A stretch of DNA of 64,000 nt from Spinellus fusiger. Taxonomy: Eukaryota; Mucoromycota; Mucoromycetes; Mucorales; Phycomycetaceae. The notes beneath the pieces were generated by a model. The model made no database searches, was not told the origin of the DNA, and worked only from the letters and a program-made list of their open reading frames with translations. Of the stretch, positions 47,336 to 57,983 are shown one piece after another; positions within the stretch are counted from its first letter, which is position 1; every line of letters begins with the position of its first letter. A program made the position numbers and the translations under genes. The stretch is from assembly GCA_025094145.1 (NCBI GenBank), contig JALLLS010000020.1, positions 62,001-126,000 of the forward strand, given 5' to 3'.

Positions 47336-48077
47336 CACACCAGGAGATTTTTTGGGATATAAAAAGAAATACACGGAGAATAAAATCACAATATCTTTAT
47401 GATTGACCAATGTGTTTGAAAGAGACTTTTCGATCTGTAAATAAGATATTTTAAACTCTATTTTTCTATTAGCATTGACTATTGCCTTTGCAATTAAACT
47501 CTATAAAGCTGGATATAAAAGGAAGAAATAAAGCTAATTCTACAACCTGGTCACTGCATTTATTGTTTAACATAATGTACTATTATCAATAAAGCAAAAC
47601 CATAGAAGGAAGTGATAGACACTACCAAAGGCTATTCTTGAGATGAGAGGGTAAATAGTTTCATCATCTGGGCCTAAGCTCATTGTATTGTTAATAAATA
47701 AAGACTCTCAAGTCAGTCTCAAGTGGGCTTCTTTCTTCCATATTGTCTAGGGTATACTCCTGAGCACATCTATCTATCTCCCAAGAATAAATCATTATAA
47801 TTTTAGGGTATAGATTCTATTGTTATGGGGTAATTCACTTTGGCAGTAGCTATAGTCATAATATAGTATTAGATATAGTATTATAATCAATTTTATTTAT
47901 AAACAATATGTTACTAATAATATAGTTTGATTGTAAGATATTCTACAAAAGGAAATGATAGATTGAATATCCGCAAACCTTATGATTTAAACCTATCTCT
48001 ATAAAAAGAAAATATACGTGTTCCTTTTAAAGGGTATATGTGTTACCGCTTAAAAAACCAGAAAATCTTTAGGTGTG
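47336..48077 (-). mobile_element. Miniature Plavaka-like element (copy 3)
   Basis: 742 bp with termini CACACCAGGAGATTTTTTGG and (inverted) CACACCTAAAGATTTTCTGG, flanked by TA on both sides. Read in reverse complement, its first ~500 bp match the left segment of copy 1, and its last ~150 bp match the right end of copy 1 (shared AAACACATTGGTCAATCAT and TATATCCCAAAAAATCT type sequence). It is a MITE-like internal-deletion derivative with no coding capacity. Its right end directly abuts the right arm of the inverted repeat. Confidence 0.8.
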
Positions 48078-48551
48078 TATGAATAGGTGTCTGTGCTGAT
48101 GTTTCTATGGAAACAGTCCAATGAATGTTCTTGGGATAGGGTGAGTATAGCTATTCAACTAGATTACAAATACAGATAATAAATTATAAATTATAAATTA
48201 TAAATATAATAATAGCTATAAATTATAACTATAAATACAACTATAACTATGGTCAGAGTCATCAAAAAGCATAAATATACCATTCCATTGATGGTGTTTC
48301 AGTAGAAATAGGAAAATATGCCATTCTTGATTCACACTAATTCTTCATGAACGAATGAATATTACTCATTTATGCATTTCTAATAGTGGCAACTCAATCA
48401 TAAGGGGAGGTAAGTGCACCACTAACATGATAAAAAAAGTCTTTCATGTATTAGCTCTTGCAGATCTTATAGTTACTATAGTTATTGTAGCTCTTATAGT
48501 TATTATAGCATTTGGGGATAATGGCGTAGATGACATACACTCTGTTAGTTA
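48078..48551 (-). repeat. Right arm of 474-bp inverted repeat
   Basis: Reverse complement of 42672-43145. Its inner edge is exactly the end of the miniature transposon (48077); its outer edge is followed by an A/G-rich run (48552-48600) and then the 3' end of the G-beta gene 120 bp away. Confidence 0.9.
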
Positions 48552-48670
48552 TATAAAAAAAAGAGAGAGAAAGAAAAAGAGAGAAAGGGGGGTTTTTTTT
48601 CTTTACAAGCGTAAGTTTGTTCTATCGGCAAAAAAAAAAAAAAAAACAGCCTTCCTGACAAGAGAGATGA

Positions 48671-49919
48671 CTATGCCCAGACCTATAAAAAAAAGATAAG
48701 AAAAAGCAGTTAAACCGTACACACTGACCTTGAGCATACTATCCCAGCTACCAGTACAAAGGGCCATGCCGTCACTAGACACACCCAAACAAGACACTCT
48801 ATTATCATGACCAGAGAGGGATCCAACTCTGTCTCCTTTCAGAGTATCCCAAATCTGGGTGCTATAGTCATCATAGCCTGCGAATAAGAGACGACCCGAG
48901 GATGAAAAGGCAATGGAGGTGATCCCATGGAGAATAGCATCATTGCTATACGTATGGAGCTCCCTATCCGCACGAAGATCAAAGAGACGACAGCTGGCAT
49001 CGTCTGAGCCTGTACCAAAAGCCATGCCGTTGGGAAAGAATCTAGTGCATGTATTAGTCCTGCTCTCTACTCATTGCCATTGCCATTGTTATCTCCAACT
49101 TACTGTACTGAATTGATATCAGATTCATGGCCTGCGAATGTTTGTACACATTTTTGAGTTCGGATGTCCCACACTTTAGCTACTGAGTCGCAGCCACCTG
49201 ATATAAATACATTGGCATCGGTTGGAGAAGGAGAGACACTGCCAAATATCGATTGAGCGGAAGGAATAACAAGTCACTTTTACCTCATTACATCCGCTGC
49301 ATGATCTGTGAATTCATGAGTTTTTATTCCCGCATCAATATCCCATAAGAAACAAGACATATCGCCTGAGCTTGTTAATATTCTGCGGTCATCAAGGAAT
49401 CGACAGCAGCTCAGATAGCCTGTGTGTGCAGCCAATTCACGGGCAGGCCGTACAGGGCCATCACGAGCTGTTAGATTGTAGATGGAGCAGACATTGTCGA
49501 GTCCACCACACGCCACAAAGTTACCAGAGGGTGCATAGGCACACGTCATGACCCAGGCAGAGCGTAGTGAGACAGCATGGAGCTTATTTGTAGTGTAGGC
49601 ATTCCATACAATCAATTTGCCATCCTGTGAGGCAGAGACCAGATGCTGGGCGTCTCCTGCCCAGTGCATGGCATAAATCTTGGCAAGATGGCCTCTAAGG
49701 TTGCGCCGTACTTTTAATACCATACGGGGCAGAGGCTCTACCTCCTTGGCCATCTCAGAGACTGAGGAGAGAATGAGATCTCATGGAGTCTATTCACACG
49801 TCCTACTTACGAGTGCTATCTGCCAAGGCATCACGGCGTTGTCGGATGCGCTCTTTCAACATCTCTGCCTCTCTTCGGGCTGTCGAGATTCTTTCGTTGA
49901 TTTCTTCGGTGGTACTCAT
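48671..49919 (-). CDS. Heterotrimeric G-protein beta subunit
   Basis: Seven-bladed WD40 propeller that binds G-gamma and G-alpha at the plasma membrane. Exons 49919-49811, 49761-49284, 49238-49104, 49041-48729 and a 12-nt last exon 48682-48671 (VWA-stop); 348 aa. The N-terminal helix ([20 protein letters not shown]) is the coiled coil that pairs with G-gamma. WD signatures: [120 protein letters not shown]. The order and length match G-beta rather than other WD proteins. Confidence 0.95.
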
Positions 49920-51507
49920 GGTGATGTTGAGCAGAGTAATGTGTGTGTGTGTGTGAGTGAGTGTGAGTGTGAGTGTGTGGCGATTGAGTTAAGATTCAAT
50001 GGAGTAGGTGGGGTGTTGGGAGAAGTAAAAATTGATTTACACCTCAAGACAAGTGCTATGTAAAAGAAAGAGAAAAAATAAATAAATAAATAAAAGAAAA
50101 GGGTGTTATTTTGGGTGAGTGAGTAACGAGGCTAGAAAAATGGTGCGCTCATCTCAATTCAAAGATTGGCGTCGGAGTAGAAGGGTCACCTCATTAAAAA
50201 TGCAAAAATGACTGGGTTTTAGATTCAAGCAGATTGAGTGGTACTGCTAGGAAGCTGGTGTTGATATACACCCAAAAGAAAAAGGAAAAGAACAATGAAT
50301 GCGTGGTGGGAGGATCAATACCAAGGCCTACACACGCCTACAGTAGGAAGAGGAAGAAATGTCCCCAGGCACCAAGACCAGTCACCAAGACCAGAGGAGA
50401 TCCCTAAAGCCCACGCCCCCATAGTGTATGGGTGTAAGAAAGGAGAAGAGGGAGAGGGAGATAGGATCTACTGCAATGAGGACAATTACTGCTAATGGCT
50501 ATCGTTGCTGCTGATGAAAACTAGGCTTGTTATCAATAATAGTCATTATTACTACTGTTTCTAGTGTACATCTCTTCTTCTTTCTGGATTAGCCATAAAG
50601 ATAGATAATTACACCGTTAATTGTTAAAGTAGAAAAGAAAGTTTTTTTTCTGCCTGTCGTTGCGCCACCGCCCCCAAAAAGACAACCCTCCTGCCCACTG
50701 AATCATTGCTGCCTTTGCTTTTCTCTTTCTCTTTCTATGCTCTAATCCTTCTTCTTCCTCAGCTGTCCACACCTGAAATGGATGAAAACCCAATCCCATG
50801 TCAATAGATAGTAAATGGGAAGCTTGGAGTGATCAGCATCTCCTATCCAATCCCTTTTTGGTACAAGTGAAACGTGTGATTCTTATAGGCTTCACTGGAA
50901 TCTACCCTTGGCCTTTGTGACTCGCTACAGCCCTCCCTCTTAGCAAGAGTGTGGCGTTAAAAAAGACAACTACAAAAGACAACCTATCGGAAAAAAGAAA
51001 GACAAATTCCACTCTGTTTCTATGGGAAACTCTCATAGCAACCCCTCCCCCCACCTTTTTATCTCTCTCTCTCTTTTTCTTTTATGGTCTTTTTTATAGA
51101 GTGCTTTTATAGGATATTACCATTTGTGTCTATGTTTTTTCCCTTTTACCACTTTGATCCTCTGCCTTCTGTATTGGGAAGTGAAGAGACAGAAATACAC
51201 CAGAAACAAAGGCGTCACTCGGACTGCTATTCCAACAGCAGTCTTATTGTGTGTGTGTGTCTATTCCATCTGTTCTGTTACTTATTATATATATTATATA
51301 TATTCTATATTATATATTATATATTATATATTATATATTCTATATTCTATATTCTATATTCTATATTCTATATTCTATTATATATTCTATATATTCTATA
51401 TATTCTATATATCAAATAACTTCACAAGCAAACGCTATTTAAACTGAGTCAGCAACAGATTCTTACATAGTCAGCCTGATTTACAGCAAACATAGCCTTG
51501 TTCCGTA
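49920..51507. other. 1.6-kb divergent spacer, G-beta / PEX5
   Basis: Contains (GTGT)n/GTGAGT repeats (49940-49980) in the G-beta 5' region, an (AAAT)n run near 50077-50094, CT runs (51061-51080) and a TA-rich microsatellite (51283-51413). A 66-codon frame (50295-50495) and a 60-codon minus-strand frame (50617-50799) show no recognisable family; the latter is preceded by a CAG acceptor-like site and could be an exon of an unrecognised gene. Confidence 0.4.
51283..51413. repeat. TATATATTC-type microsatellite
   Basis: About 130 bp of TATATATTATATATTC/TATTCTATATTC units, about 95 bp upstream of the PEX5 start codon, so it lies in the promoter or 5' UTR. Confidence 0.85.
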
Positions 51508-54113
51508 ATGGCGTTCTCATCCATGGCCGGAGGTGCAGACTGCGGACCTTCCAACCCAATGTCAGGGCTTATGAAGCAGTTTCAACAGGACAGATCTCTT
51601 CAACAAGTAAGATAGAAATAGTGACGAGTGAAGGGTGCTTACTTTCTGTAGGACCGTCTATCCAATAACTCACAAGGAGAAAGTTTAATGGTAAAGAGAA
51701 CAGTGCGTCAAGGAGTCCACTGACAAGCCTCTATTCACAGTCAGGGTTTAGAACTCGGAGTGCACAGCCCTCCTTTGCCGAAAGACAGGTACACTGGGTG
51801 GATGAGGGGGGGGACTTATTCAGCACAGACTTATAACGGTGAGTAGTTTGCAGAGGAATTCATACAGGAAGAGAGAATCAGTGATCGTCCAGGTGGTATC
51901 TTTGAATTCAACGGTCTAAAGAGAGAACTCGGTAATATTCATGCCAGTCCACAGCCCCATGCCAGTCAATGGACGGATGATTTTATGCAGCAACCTATGT
52001 TCCATCCACCCGAGACTGATTTTGAAGCCATGGAGGCTATTTACAAACAGCACGGACCAGGTAATAAGATGAAGAAGGATGAAAAGAGAAAAAGACAGAG
52101 ACTCAACAACAGACCCATTAAATAGCAGGCATACCATGGCAGCAGGAGTTTTCTGTCTTCCAGCACAGTCCTTCAGAGGCAATGGCAACCACACACCAAG
52201 AAGTAGAGGCGTTTGAGCGTGCATTTGAGGAAATAAATCAAGGCAGGTAAAATAGAAGCCCCTGGAAATCGACTTATGGAGATTCTAGCCAATACTGGAC
52301 AATGGGAAAAGGAGTGGACGGCACAAACATCATGGGCAGAGGAGTTCAAGGAAGCAACAGCATCCGACACTACGATGACTGCCACGACAGAACAAGACAA
52401 GGAAGCCCTGGCAAGAACAGCAGCCATGCTATTGGATTCTGTTCATAGTGAGGAGAATCCCAAGTTTAAAAACTCAAACTTCATGAATCTCATGCGCAAA
52501 CTGAGGGATAAAGAGGTGTCTATCGAGGGTAACTCAATGGTGGAATCCAAGGGAAAAGAGGCATGGACATCAGAATTCGAGTCTATCCACGGAGAGAGTA
52601 GTGGAATGGAGACGAATAGAATGGCTTCTGGTGGTGGTTGGGCATCAGAATTCACTGCCCATCCTCCAACAAACTGGGCCACTGAGTTTGAGCAGAAGCA
52701 GGATCTGTCTGCTACAGGCACTACCACTGACTGGGCCACTGAGTTTGAACAGAGACAGGATCCCACCACTGCAGATACTATTGACTGGGCTGCTGAATTC
52801 AGCAAATATGGTCCTATGGATCCTTCTGTTCTTCAAAAGGTGCTTCCTAAGGATGAGGAGGGTTCGGAGTGGGTTCGAATGTACCAGGAAAGCATTGGTC
52901 AATTGGATGCCAAAACAAATGAATGGGAGGATATGCAGAGCAGTTGGGATAAGGCCACAGTGGGGCAATTACAGCCCTCCCGTCTCTCTTTCAGTGACAA
53001 GGATTATGTCTTTTCTCTCAACAATCCCTATCTTATGAATCCTTCTTTGATAGATGGCACAGAACACCATTCTCTCTCAGATTCCATTATGGCACTAGAA
53101 GCAAAAGTACAACTCTCTCCTTCTGATGCTATGAGTTGGAGTCTTCTTGGTCTTCAGCAGCAGGAGAATGAGAGAGATACTGCTGCTATTGCCGCACTTC
53201 AAAAGGCAGTCAGCCTGAATCCCTCTTTACACGATGCTTGGCTTGCTTTGGCTGTGAGCTACACTAATGAGGGATGTCGTCTTGATACCTACCATTGTCT
53301 TGAGCAGTGGATCTACAGCAACGACAACTACAATCAGCGAATACAGCGAAGACCTGCCTCTGAAAACATAGACGAAAGACACGTCCAATTGACAGAACTC
53401 TTCTTGGAGGCAGCACGAAGCTCTCCTCATGAAGAAATGGATCCTGATGTCCAAGTGTCTCTTGGTGTCCTCTTTAACATCTCAGAAGAATATCCCAAGG
53501 CCATTGACTGTTTTAAGGCTGCCCTTCAAAGCAGACCTCAGGTAAAGATGGATTTCATATTCTACTTAGTTGTCTGTCTATGGATCCACTGCCCCTTCCT
53601 TTTTTCTCTTTTGTTGAACAGTGTGTTTATACTATTCTACAATGGATAGAGTGGAAATTAACACTATTGCTTAGGACTATTTGCTATGGAATAAACTGGG
53701 AGCCACTCTTGCCAATTCACGCAACTCATCGGGTGCCATTGATGCTTACTTTAATGCGCTAGAAATCAACCCTTCTTTTGTGCGTGCACGTTACAATCTA
53801 GCCATTAGCTGTATTAATCTAAGACAGCACAGAGAAGCAGCAGAGCATCTTCTCACTGCACTCTCACTGCAGCACTATGGGCAATCTACTGCTCCCTTAA
53901 CAAACAACACCCTCCCAGAGAACACATCGGGATACCTTTCCAGTGGCATGAGTGATAATGTGTGGGATAATCTTCGCATGTTAATGTTTATGTAAGTGAT
54001 ACTCTAGTGGAGTTCTTTGCTCACATAGTATGGCCAGGATGAACCGTAATGATCTTGCTACCCACTGTGATCAGCGTAACCTTGATGCTTTCAGAGGTGT
54101 TTTTGAGTTTTAG
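51508..54113 (+). CDS. PEX5: Peroxisomal targeting signal 1 receptor PEX5
   Basis: Cytosolic receptor that binds C-terminal SKL-type signals and brings cargo to the peroxisomal docking complex. Exons 51508-51606, 51652-51690, 51741-51788, 51856-52060, 52126-52242, 52289-53541, 53675-53991, 54029-54113; about 720 aa. The N-terminus has the conserved ADCGPSNP with the cysteine that is ubiquitinated for recycling. Nine W-x3-F/W pentapeptides follow (WTDDF, WQQEF, WEKEW, WAEEF, WTSEF, WASEF, WATEF twice, WAAEF), the docking motifs for PEX14/PEX13. The C-terminal half is [93 protein letters not shown], ending [12 protein letters not shown]. The frame closes between exons 5 and 6 only with a GC donor at 52243 (GCAGGT). 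Confidence 0.93.
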
Positions 54114-54248
54114 AATTCACTGTAGAAAGAAGCTTGTTTATATATATATATATATATTCTTTTTTTCTTGGTGTCTCTTGCAATACATTAGGTGCATTGG
54201 ACACATACATATTTACATTTTAGGCATCTAATAAATAGGACACCTTAA

Positions 54249-56378
54249 CTAAGCTACTGTAGCATCGGGATCTTGCATCATAAAGATAGTATATATCTTG
54301 CTAGAGAGTGTCTTGTTAATACTTCTTCTTGGCATAGCAGAAGAGACTTCCTATTGTCCACACATGAGTCCAATTCACAGTGAAATTCGCAGCCAAAGAC
54401 TTACTCCAATGTTAGCCAGCAAATGTCTTGCTTCCTCTTCAGTTTCTGCTTCTTTGTAGCTACGGAAGAGTGACTGGGGTGTAGGAAAGGCCTGTAGAAT
54501 ACTCTCTGCTACCGTAGGAGTACATAGCTGAATCTCCTGTAGCATCTTTGACCAAGTATCCTGTGGATCCACACCACAGCGTGATCCTTGGTGTCTGTGA
54601 GTTTCATGTGATCTAATGACAAGGCATTAGAGGGTTGTTATTCATCTGCTATTACTAGAGTAGGCAAGAAAAACACATCTTTCTATCTTACGTGTGGAAG
54701 GCATAGGCCATGTCTGCCGTTAAACGAATAATCCACTCTACAGAGTCAGCAGCATTCAATGTAGGCACAATCATCACATCTCTCATCATCTGTAAGTAAG
54801 TCAGTTGTTCTTCAATGTCTTCCTTGTCAGGTCCATCTTCTGCCAACATGAGCAGTGTTGGTTTTTTTGTCTTCTTTCGCTGTCGAGGTGCTCCTCTTCC
54901 TTGTGATTGCATGTTCTCCAATACAGTGGCTTGGAATTGACGGCCCAAGGTTAACATTCTCTTTTTATAATAAGGCTCCAGTTCCTCAATCATCAATAGA
55001 ATCTGTTTCTCCTTGGCATGGGTCTGGAGGACATCCACAAATGTATCTAATGTCTTCTCTTTTATCAATTCACACAGTCGCTCCATACTAACAAAGGCAA
55101 GAACAAAGGGCTCTTCCTTCATACGCGTTTCTTCTTGTTCAAATGGAATGAATTGTTGTGAATCACTGTTCCATTCTGCCTGTTGTTTTCGCTTCCATGA
55201 AAGAGTATAAGGCTCTGGTTCTGATACAATATGGAATTCTACTTGATGAGAAGCAAGGGTTGTCTGTAGAAGCTGTCCAACACAAGAAGCACCAAAATCA
55301 CTGTCCATATACACTGTCATTTCTGATAACACTTGTTCTCTACTCTTTTTTAGCCTGTTGACTTGTTCATGGCGTTGTCTGCGCTTCTTTTCTGCTTCCT
55401 TTTGAGCCTAATTGGACTGTCGTCTTAATGAAGCGTGGTATTGCTGGTTGACTTTCTTTATGAATTACCTTGAGAGAGGCCTTTTCTCTCTTTTTTGCTT
55501 CTTGTCTTTGTTGTTTGCTTCTTTCTCTTTCTTCTCTTTCTCTTTCTTCTCTCTCTCTTTTACGCTTCTCATTAGTGGTGTCTCTGGAGAGTACTCTGGA
55601 GGCTGCTGTAGAAGATTCAGCCATAACATCGTCCCACGCCTCCCACTCTCTAAGATAGTTAGGCAGAGAAGATAGAGAGTGACTACGCTGGGAGGCTGCC
55701 TTGGATGACTCGGGCTTCTCTCTTGCTTGTTCCTGCTCTACCCACTCATCTTCCAACAAGGGAGACACAGTATAGGTGCTGTGTGGTTTATCCGTAGTGT
55801 TCATCTCAATAATAGGGCGGGCGAGTGATGGCTTCTTTGAATTGAACATATGCAGCATGAGCTCCATAGGTGAAGGCAAACAGTCATTATCAGCCTCCCA
55901 GTCATGAACATGGGTTGGTGGTGGAGTCCTGAGAAGAGTATGTCGAGTCAACAGAGACCATGAGCCACTTGCTACCTTGTTACCTTGATGTTGGTGGAGT
56001 TGTGTTGCTGCGACTGTTGACTGTAGTAGTGATGATGTCTTTTACTGACGCCACTGAGTCTTCTTCGTCAGATTCAAGTACAATGAGTGTGTCTAAACTT
56101 GAGCCATGTCGAATGAACTGTCATGAGAGAGAGAAAAAGAAAAAGAAGTTGGAGTGAGTGAGTGAGTGAGGGGGGGGCAGCCCTTATTCACACTGCTAAC
56201 CTACTTCACCATCCCATATTCTATTGAGGGTTGCTTGTACACTGTGTGTTTTTCTCAAGTCATGACGGATATCTGAGCGTGTTTCTGAGCTACACACTTC
56301 AAGCACCTGCTCTACCATCACCTCAAGCCTATCCCCAAGTCCCATGTGCGCTACAGTAAGAAGAGGTCTAATATTCAT
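54249..56378 (-). CDS. EME1: Structure-specific endonuclease subunit EME1/Mms4
   Basis: Non-catalytic partner of MUS81 that cuts recombination and replication-fork intermediates. Exons 56378-56205, 56117-55984, 55928-55469, 55407-54692, 54612-54405, 54350-54249; 597 aa. The N-terminal ~58 residues (MVEQVLEVCSSETRSDIRHD, then LRKTHSVQATLNRIWDGEF) look like a CUE-type ubiquitin-binding helix bundle. Next is TLIVLESDEED, a good SUMO-interacting motif; a K/R/E-rich coiled coil; then the ERCC4-like domain (MTVYMDSDFGASCVGQLLQT, VLAFVSMERLCELI, KQILLMIEELEPYYKKR, MRDVMIVPTLNAADSVEWII). The ERK(x)3D active-site signature of MUS81 is absent, as expected for EME1. The end (DPQDTWSKMLQEI...ESILQAFPTPQSL) is the helix-hairpin-helix part. 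Its ATG is only 41 bp after the IMP4 stop. Confidence 0.85.
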
Positions 56379-56419
56379 CTTTCCTTGTTTATTTATATTC
56401 TTTACTGTACATGAAAATT

Positions 56420-57850
56420 TTAAAGTTCAATTCTCTTGGCTGCTGTTCTTGTGAAAGAAGCCAAGTGCCACTCAACATCAGCCATGGTCAGCTCCACTGT
56501 ACCTAGGCGGATTTCATAGACTGTAGAAGAGAAGAAATAAGACGGACTGAAGCGACTGAATACAAATAACACTTACGTCTCATCTCAAAGCGAGGACCTA
56601 CTTCTGCCAATTCAACTTCCTTGCCTGTCTTTACATACACATGGTGTCTATTCCTGCATTAGCCATAGTTCCTATTCTCAACGCCCTACCTATAAGAGAT
56701 GTAGTCATTTTCATTGGCAAAAGTCATAATGCGTTTGCTATCATCTCTTGGCACAGGAAACAGGTACTTTAGAATGTTAGTCACCTAGAGATCAACCAGT
56801 CAATAGAATGGGATGAGTGTCTTGTAACAAGGCATTGTCTACTCAACCTACACGCTGACCGAGTTTTGAGTTGAAGTTATTGAATATCAAGTGAGGATAG
56901 GCTTCAGATACAGTGCCCTGGTCTTTAATGTCGTGGCGAAGAACAACATTGTGCAGTGAAAAGTAGGCGGTAGGGCCATAAGGAAAGTGACATACCACCA
57001 TACCATCTAATCATCCCTTAGTATTTCCATGCTTTTCCTCATGTCTGTATGTACACTCTTACCAGGTTGTCCACGGTGTTCGTGCAAGATAATCAAATCC
57101 GTCACTTCATTGCTTCTGCAGGCATCCACAATCTCTTTCATGACATGACCACCACGGTTAATACGCTGTGAATTGGGAAACACAAGTCGCATTTCCTATA
57201 GAACACTCTGTCGTTTGTATGAATTCTCATGGACACTATAGACATACTTTTGAAAACTGCTGTAATCGACTGCTGGGATCTCTGGAAGTTGTAATAAGGA
57301 CTTTGGGATCAAATACGCCAGCACGTGCATATTCATCATCCTCATGAGTGGAAGGGGCTGTTATTGTTGTTGTAGTAGTAGTAGTAGTAGTTGTAGTTGT
57401 AGTTGTAGTTGTAGTTGTAGTTGTAGTTGTAGTTGTAGTTGTATTATGTTTTAGGATCAATGCCTCTTCTCCATAAAACTCCAAGCGTGCTAGGCCTTAC
57501 CTGTTTGTGCTTGATCAAAAGGAAGATCGTTCTTTAGTGTGTCGTCCGTATTTCTGAGCTCAGTAGGAATGGGTTTGCCCTCTACAATGGACATGAGTGA
57601 TAGTCCTTATCGTTGGGTTATAACTACAGACGTTCAATGGCTTCTTTGATCTGCTGTTTGCGATCATAAATGGTACGGTCTTTAGACTCTAGTGACTTTT
57701 TGTAGAGATATTCTCGGCGAAGACGGGTGTTTCTTCTAATCTATACCATAAAATGAGTCTCTCTCTCGCTCTCTCTCGCTCTCTCTTTTCCTCCAGTGTT
57801 GTGAGCATGTCAACTAGACAGACAGACAGACAGACAGACAGGCTTACCAT
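56420..57850 (-). CDS. IMP4: U3 snoRNP protein IMP4
   Basis: Brix-domain protein of the U3 processome, needed for 18S pre-rRNA processing in the nucleolus. Nine exons: 57850-57848 (only Met), 57740-57632, 57581-57501, ~57468-57248, 57195-57063, 57006-56852, 56784-56690, 56653-56577, 56520-56420; 324 aa. The N-terminus [20 protein letters not shown] and GKPIPTELR match IMP4. The Brix domain has [73 protein letters not shown] and ends TAAKRIEL. Unusual is a run of ~26 threonines before [16 protein letters not shown], in the normally acidic linker. The acceptor of the intron before it is uncertain (intron 11, 32 or 35 nt by frame; 32 preferred). Confidence 0.92.
57369..57441 (-). repeat. Poly-threonine trinucleotide/hexanucleotide repeat in IMP4
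   Basis: (ACAACT)n followed by (ACT)n on the coding strand, giving ~26 consecutive Thr codons inside the IMP4 frame. It is a likely length-variable tract. Confidence 0.9.
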
Positions 57851-57983
57851 ACTGCTGGAAGAGGGATGGAATGAAAGAGTGAAAAAATAGAGAAGAAAAC
57901 AAGTCGTATGTGACTGGTCTTGTCCCGATGGAATTGTCACTCAGCAGTCTATCAACAGTCCAGGCCAGTTTGGACAGTGCACT
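57851..57983. promoter_or_regulatory. 133-bp divergent promoter, IMP4 / NTAQ1
   Basis: The two start codons lie back to back 133 bp apart, so a shared bidirectional promoter is likely. A (GACA)n run (57816-57842) lies just inside IMP4 intron 1. Confidence 0.45.

Noticed and set aside
48355..48699. Open frame in the inverted-repeat arm with a hydrophobic stretch (also 42868-42635)
   Set aside because: The hydrophobic part comes from a TATAGTTAT-type low-complexity run; identity of the two copies reflects arm identity, not coding constraint.
50295..50799. Small frames in the G-beta/PEX5 spacer as genes
   Set aside because: No family features, biased composition, and no clear partner exons.
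52230..52290. Apparent one-base frameshift in PEX5
   Set aside because: A GC-AG intron (52243-52288) of normal length explains it.
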